Shown: positions 61,784 to 64,000 of the stretch, piece by piece
Numbering within the stretch: the first letter of the stretch is position 1
How the letters are laid out: the number at the start of each line of letters is the position of its first letter
NCBI GenBank assembly: GCA_964035545.1
Contig: OZ037772.1
Location: 5,667,733 to 5,731,732, forward strand
Direction: 5' to 3'
Length of the DNA: 64,000 nucleotides
From: Bugula neritina
Lineage: Eukaryota; Bryozoa; Gymnolaemata; Cheilostomatida; Bugulidae
Translations under genes and position numbers: made by a program
Notes under the pieces: generated by a model
What the model saw: the letters and a program-made list of their open reading frames with translations, nothing else
What the model was told of the DNA's origin: nothing
Databases searched by the model: none

Positions 61784-64000
61784 ATAGTACTGTTACTACT
61801 ACTACTACTAGTACTACTACTAGGTCTACTACTGTACCAGTACAACTACAAACTTTGAAAATAACTGCAAGAAAGGTATGACTTACTCTTTTTCTTAGTC
61901 TTACTGTGACTCTCAGTCGTAATGTAAAATAAAATTGTAAACTGTAAAGTTAAACCCAAGGCTGAAATTTATTTAATTAAATTTAGACAATCTGAATCAT
62001 TGGCTCAATCCTTGAGTTTGACTATTACTATTATTATTAGTGTTACGATTGTGATTATCATTGGCATTATGCCATTATCATTATGATTGTAATTGTGGTA
62101 ATTCTAACATTAATTATAATCATAAATTAAAAGGTAATGATTAATGATAATTATTTTCATTTTGTAATCATAATGATGATCATAATGATGTAAATTTTGA
62201 TGTAAAACCAAAATACTAAAACTAAAAGTAAAAGTTATAAAATTAAATGATAAAATATTATAATGATAATTATTATATTTATTATATTATTATTGAATAT
62301 ATTATTTCATTAGAAAATAGGTTGCAGCTTAGCATGATTAAAATTCAGTAAAAATTACTTTACCAACAGCAAACATGCATGCGTCTTGTCAACATTCAAT
62401 TCGTAGTGTCATAGCGAAGCCAGATTACTGGTAGTACGACTACTAGAACTACTACTACTAGTGATGGATTACAGATCCTTGGCGATTTTAGCTGTGAGTG
62501 ACCTTCACCTCACATTCTCGTCATGTGCGCGGCATTAGACTAAGTAGAGGGTATGAAGCACTGAGCTGGAAAAGAAAGAATATATTTTAATTATAGGTAA
62601 TACTAATAGTAATATAATTTATGGTAATATATAGGTAATATTATTGAGTTCATTGGTATGGAGTATAGACCTATCACTGATAGTATCAGTATCAACTACC
62701 ACTTACGTACTACTTCAACTTATAACTTACCTTCAACTCAAACTCAAACTGAAACTGCTTGGAATCATTTGTCTTTGATCATATTGGCATTGTCATTGTG
62801 ATTGTAATAACTATTAATATTTTTAGTTCAACATCAATGCCGAACATATTGTAATAACTAATAAGATAATCATAAGGTTGATATATTTTGCTAATACTAA
62901 TACTAATACTAATAGTTATAGTAATAGTTATAGTAATTCAGTGTCACTCTCACTCTGGTGGAGTGAGACTCAGACTTAGAGTTAGAGACAGAGTGAGTCC
63001 GAGTAAGTCTGAGTGTTGGTAATAGTAATAGTCATATAAATTTAAATTATATTTACTTATTTCTAGCAATCACAATGGCAATAGTTATAGTAACTTTCAC
63101 TTACTCTTAAATCATTGAACCTGACTAAAAGTAAAATTAAGCATTATGATTATCATTATGATTATACCTATGATTTTATTATGTTTAAATTAAAAATCAA
63201 TATCATGATAATATCATAGTGATAGACATATTATTGATAAATGATAATATAAAAGTAATTTGATAAATTATACATTGATTTTGAATTAAGGTGATACTGA
63301 TACTAGACCGGTACTGAAAGTGATAGTAATACTAATAGTAATAGTAATAGTCATACAAATTTAAGTTATATTTACTCATTACCAGCAATCACAATGGCAA
63401 TGGTAACTTAAACTGTAACAGTAATGGTATGGGTATGTTTGAAATTGTCACTATCAGTATTGCTATGAATCAAAATATAATGCTATCATACCAATAATTT
63501 AAAATAATATTACAAAGCTTCAGTAGCAACTTTTACTTGTACCAGTTTGGAATTTTGAATTATACATATTCTTAGTTAAAGTCTTCAAGTTTATTGTCAA
63601 AATGAACTTGAAATTAAAGACTTAGTAGAAAAAATTAAACTAAGACTGACTGTAAGTGACTAAGATTAAAAATAAGTAATTTTAAATATCGATTTAGTAT
63701 TTTTCTTACTCTTTGTCTTAAAATTGACTTTTATTTTGCACCTACTCCTGGTCAATAATTCTTTTTTCTATTTATATTACTATTGCTATTAGTATAATTG
63801 ACTTAAATTTAATAATAGATATGATTATATCTTTATAAATGTGATATTTGATTTTATGAATAGTAATTCGAAAACTCTTTGGTATTATTTATTTTTGATC
63901 ATTGTAGTTATTATCATTATATTTGTATAATAATTATGATTATCAAATTCAATATCGATATTTGTATTATGGTATGGATATCTGCCTCCATCCCATGTTC
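60686..64000. repeat. cryptic simple-sequence region
   Basis: More than 3 kb built from short degenerate tri- to hexanucleotide words (TAT, ATT, TAG, GAT, GAGTCN). It includes an (ACT/AGT)n tract at about 61680-61840 with CTAGTACTAG palindromes, and an AGTCTG/GAGTGA tract at 62941-63020. No gene recognised on either strand; the leucine- and serine-rich frames at 61610-61858 come from the ACT repeat. Confidence 0.6.

Noticed and set aside
61610-61858. Leu-rich (plus strand) and Ser-rich (minus strand) frames
   Set aside because: Translations of the (ACT)n tract.

Overview
The window is AT-rich animal nuclear DNA with GT-AG introns, microsatellites and many transposable elements. The host genes encode RING/B-box/coiled-coil (TRIM-type) proteins with a C-terminal beta-propeller. 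The mix of Penelope-like, RTE-like, Ty3/Gypsy and small inverted-repeat elements suits an early-branching invertebrate. A sponge is my first guess and a cnidarian the second; the sequence alone does not settle it.

Layout: (1) 765-10692, 20702-26098 and 29112-43993 hold three tandem, same-strand paralogues of one eight-exon TRIM-like gene. Exon sizes and phases are conserved and introns and 3' flanks are still partly alignable. Copy 3 reads through as an intact 605-residue protein. Copy 1 has an in-frame stop in exon 6. Copy 2 has two 2-base deletions in the propeller exon. (2) 13159-20072 is a GC-rich Ty3/Gypsy retrotransposon lying between copies 1 and 2. It has gag, a -1 frameshift signal, pol with one nonsense codon, a third zinc-finger ORF and a probable 3' LTR; its 5' end is missing. 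(3) Intron 6 of copy 3 (8.1 kb) is a nested pile: an antisense RTE-like LINE is broken by three copies of one terminal-inverted-repeat (TIR) element, and one of those is itself broken by another MITE. Intron 6 of copy 1 holds Penelope-like fragments, a 22-bp minisatellite and tRNA-like SINE heads. (4) 46686-47849 (minus strand) is a small secreted PAN/apple-like gene, apparently with a 1-base frameshift. (5) 47850-57780 is gene-poor, with several MITE or foldback elements and TA arrays. (6) 57800-60680 is a decayed second LINE ending in an (AAT)n tail. (7) 60690-64000 is cryptic simple sequence without recognisable genes.

The TRIM paralogues would be cytoplasmic RING E3 ubiquitin ligases: the RING recruits E2, the B-boxes and coiled coil oligomerise, and the propeller binds the target. 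The array looks like a young, fast-turning-over family in which one copy is intact and two are decaying or truncated. Most mobile elements sit in introns, and several insertions can be polarised because a sister copy retains the empty site.
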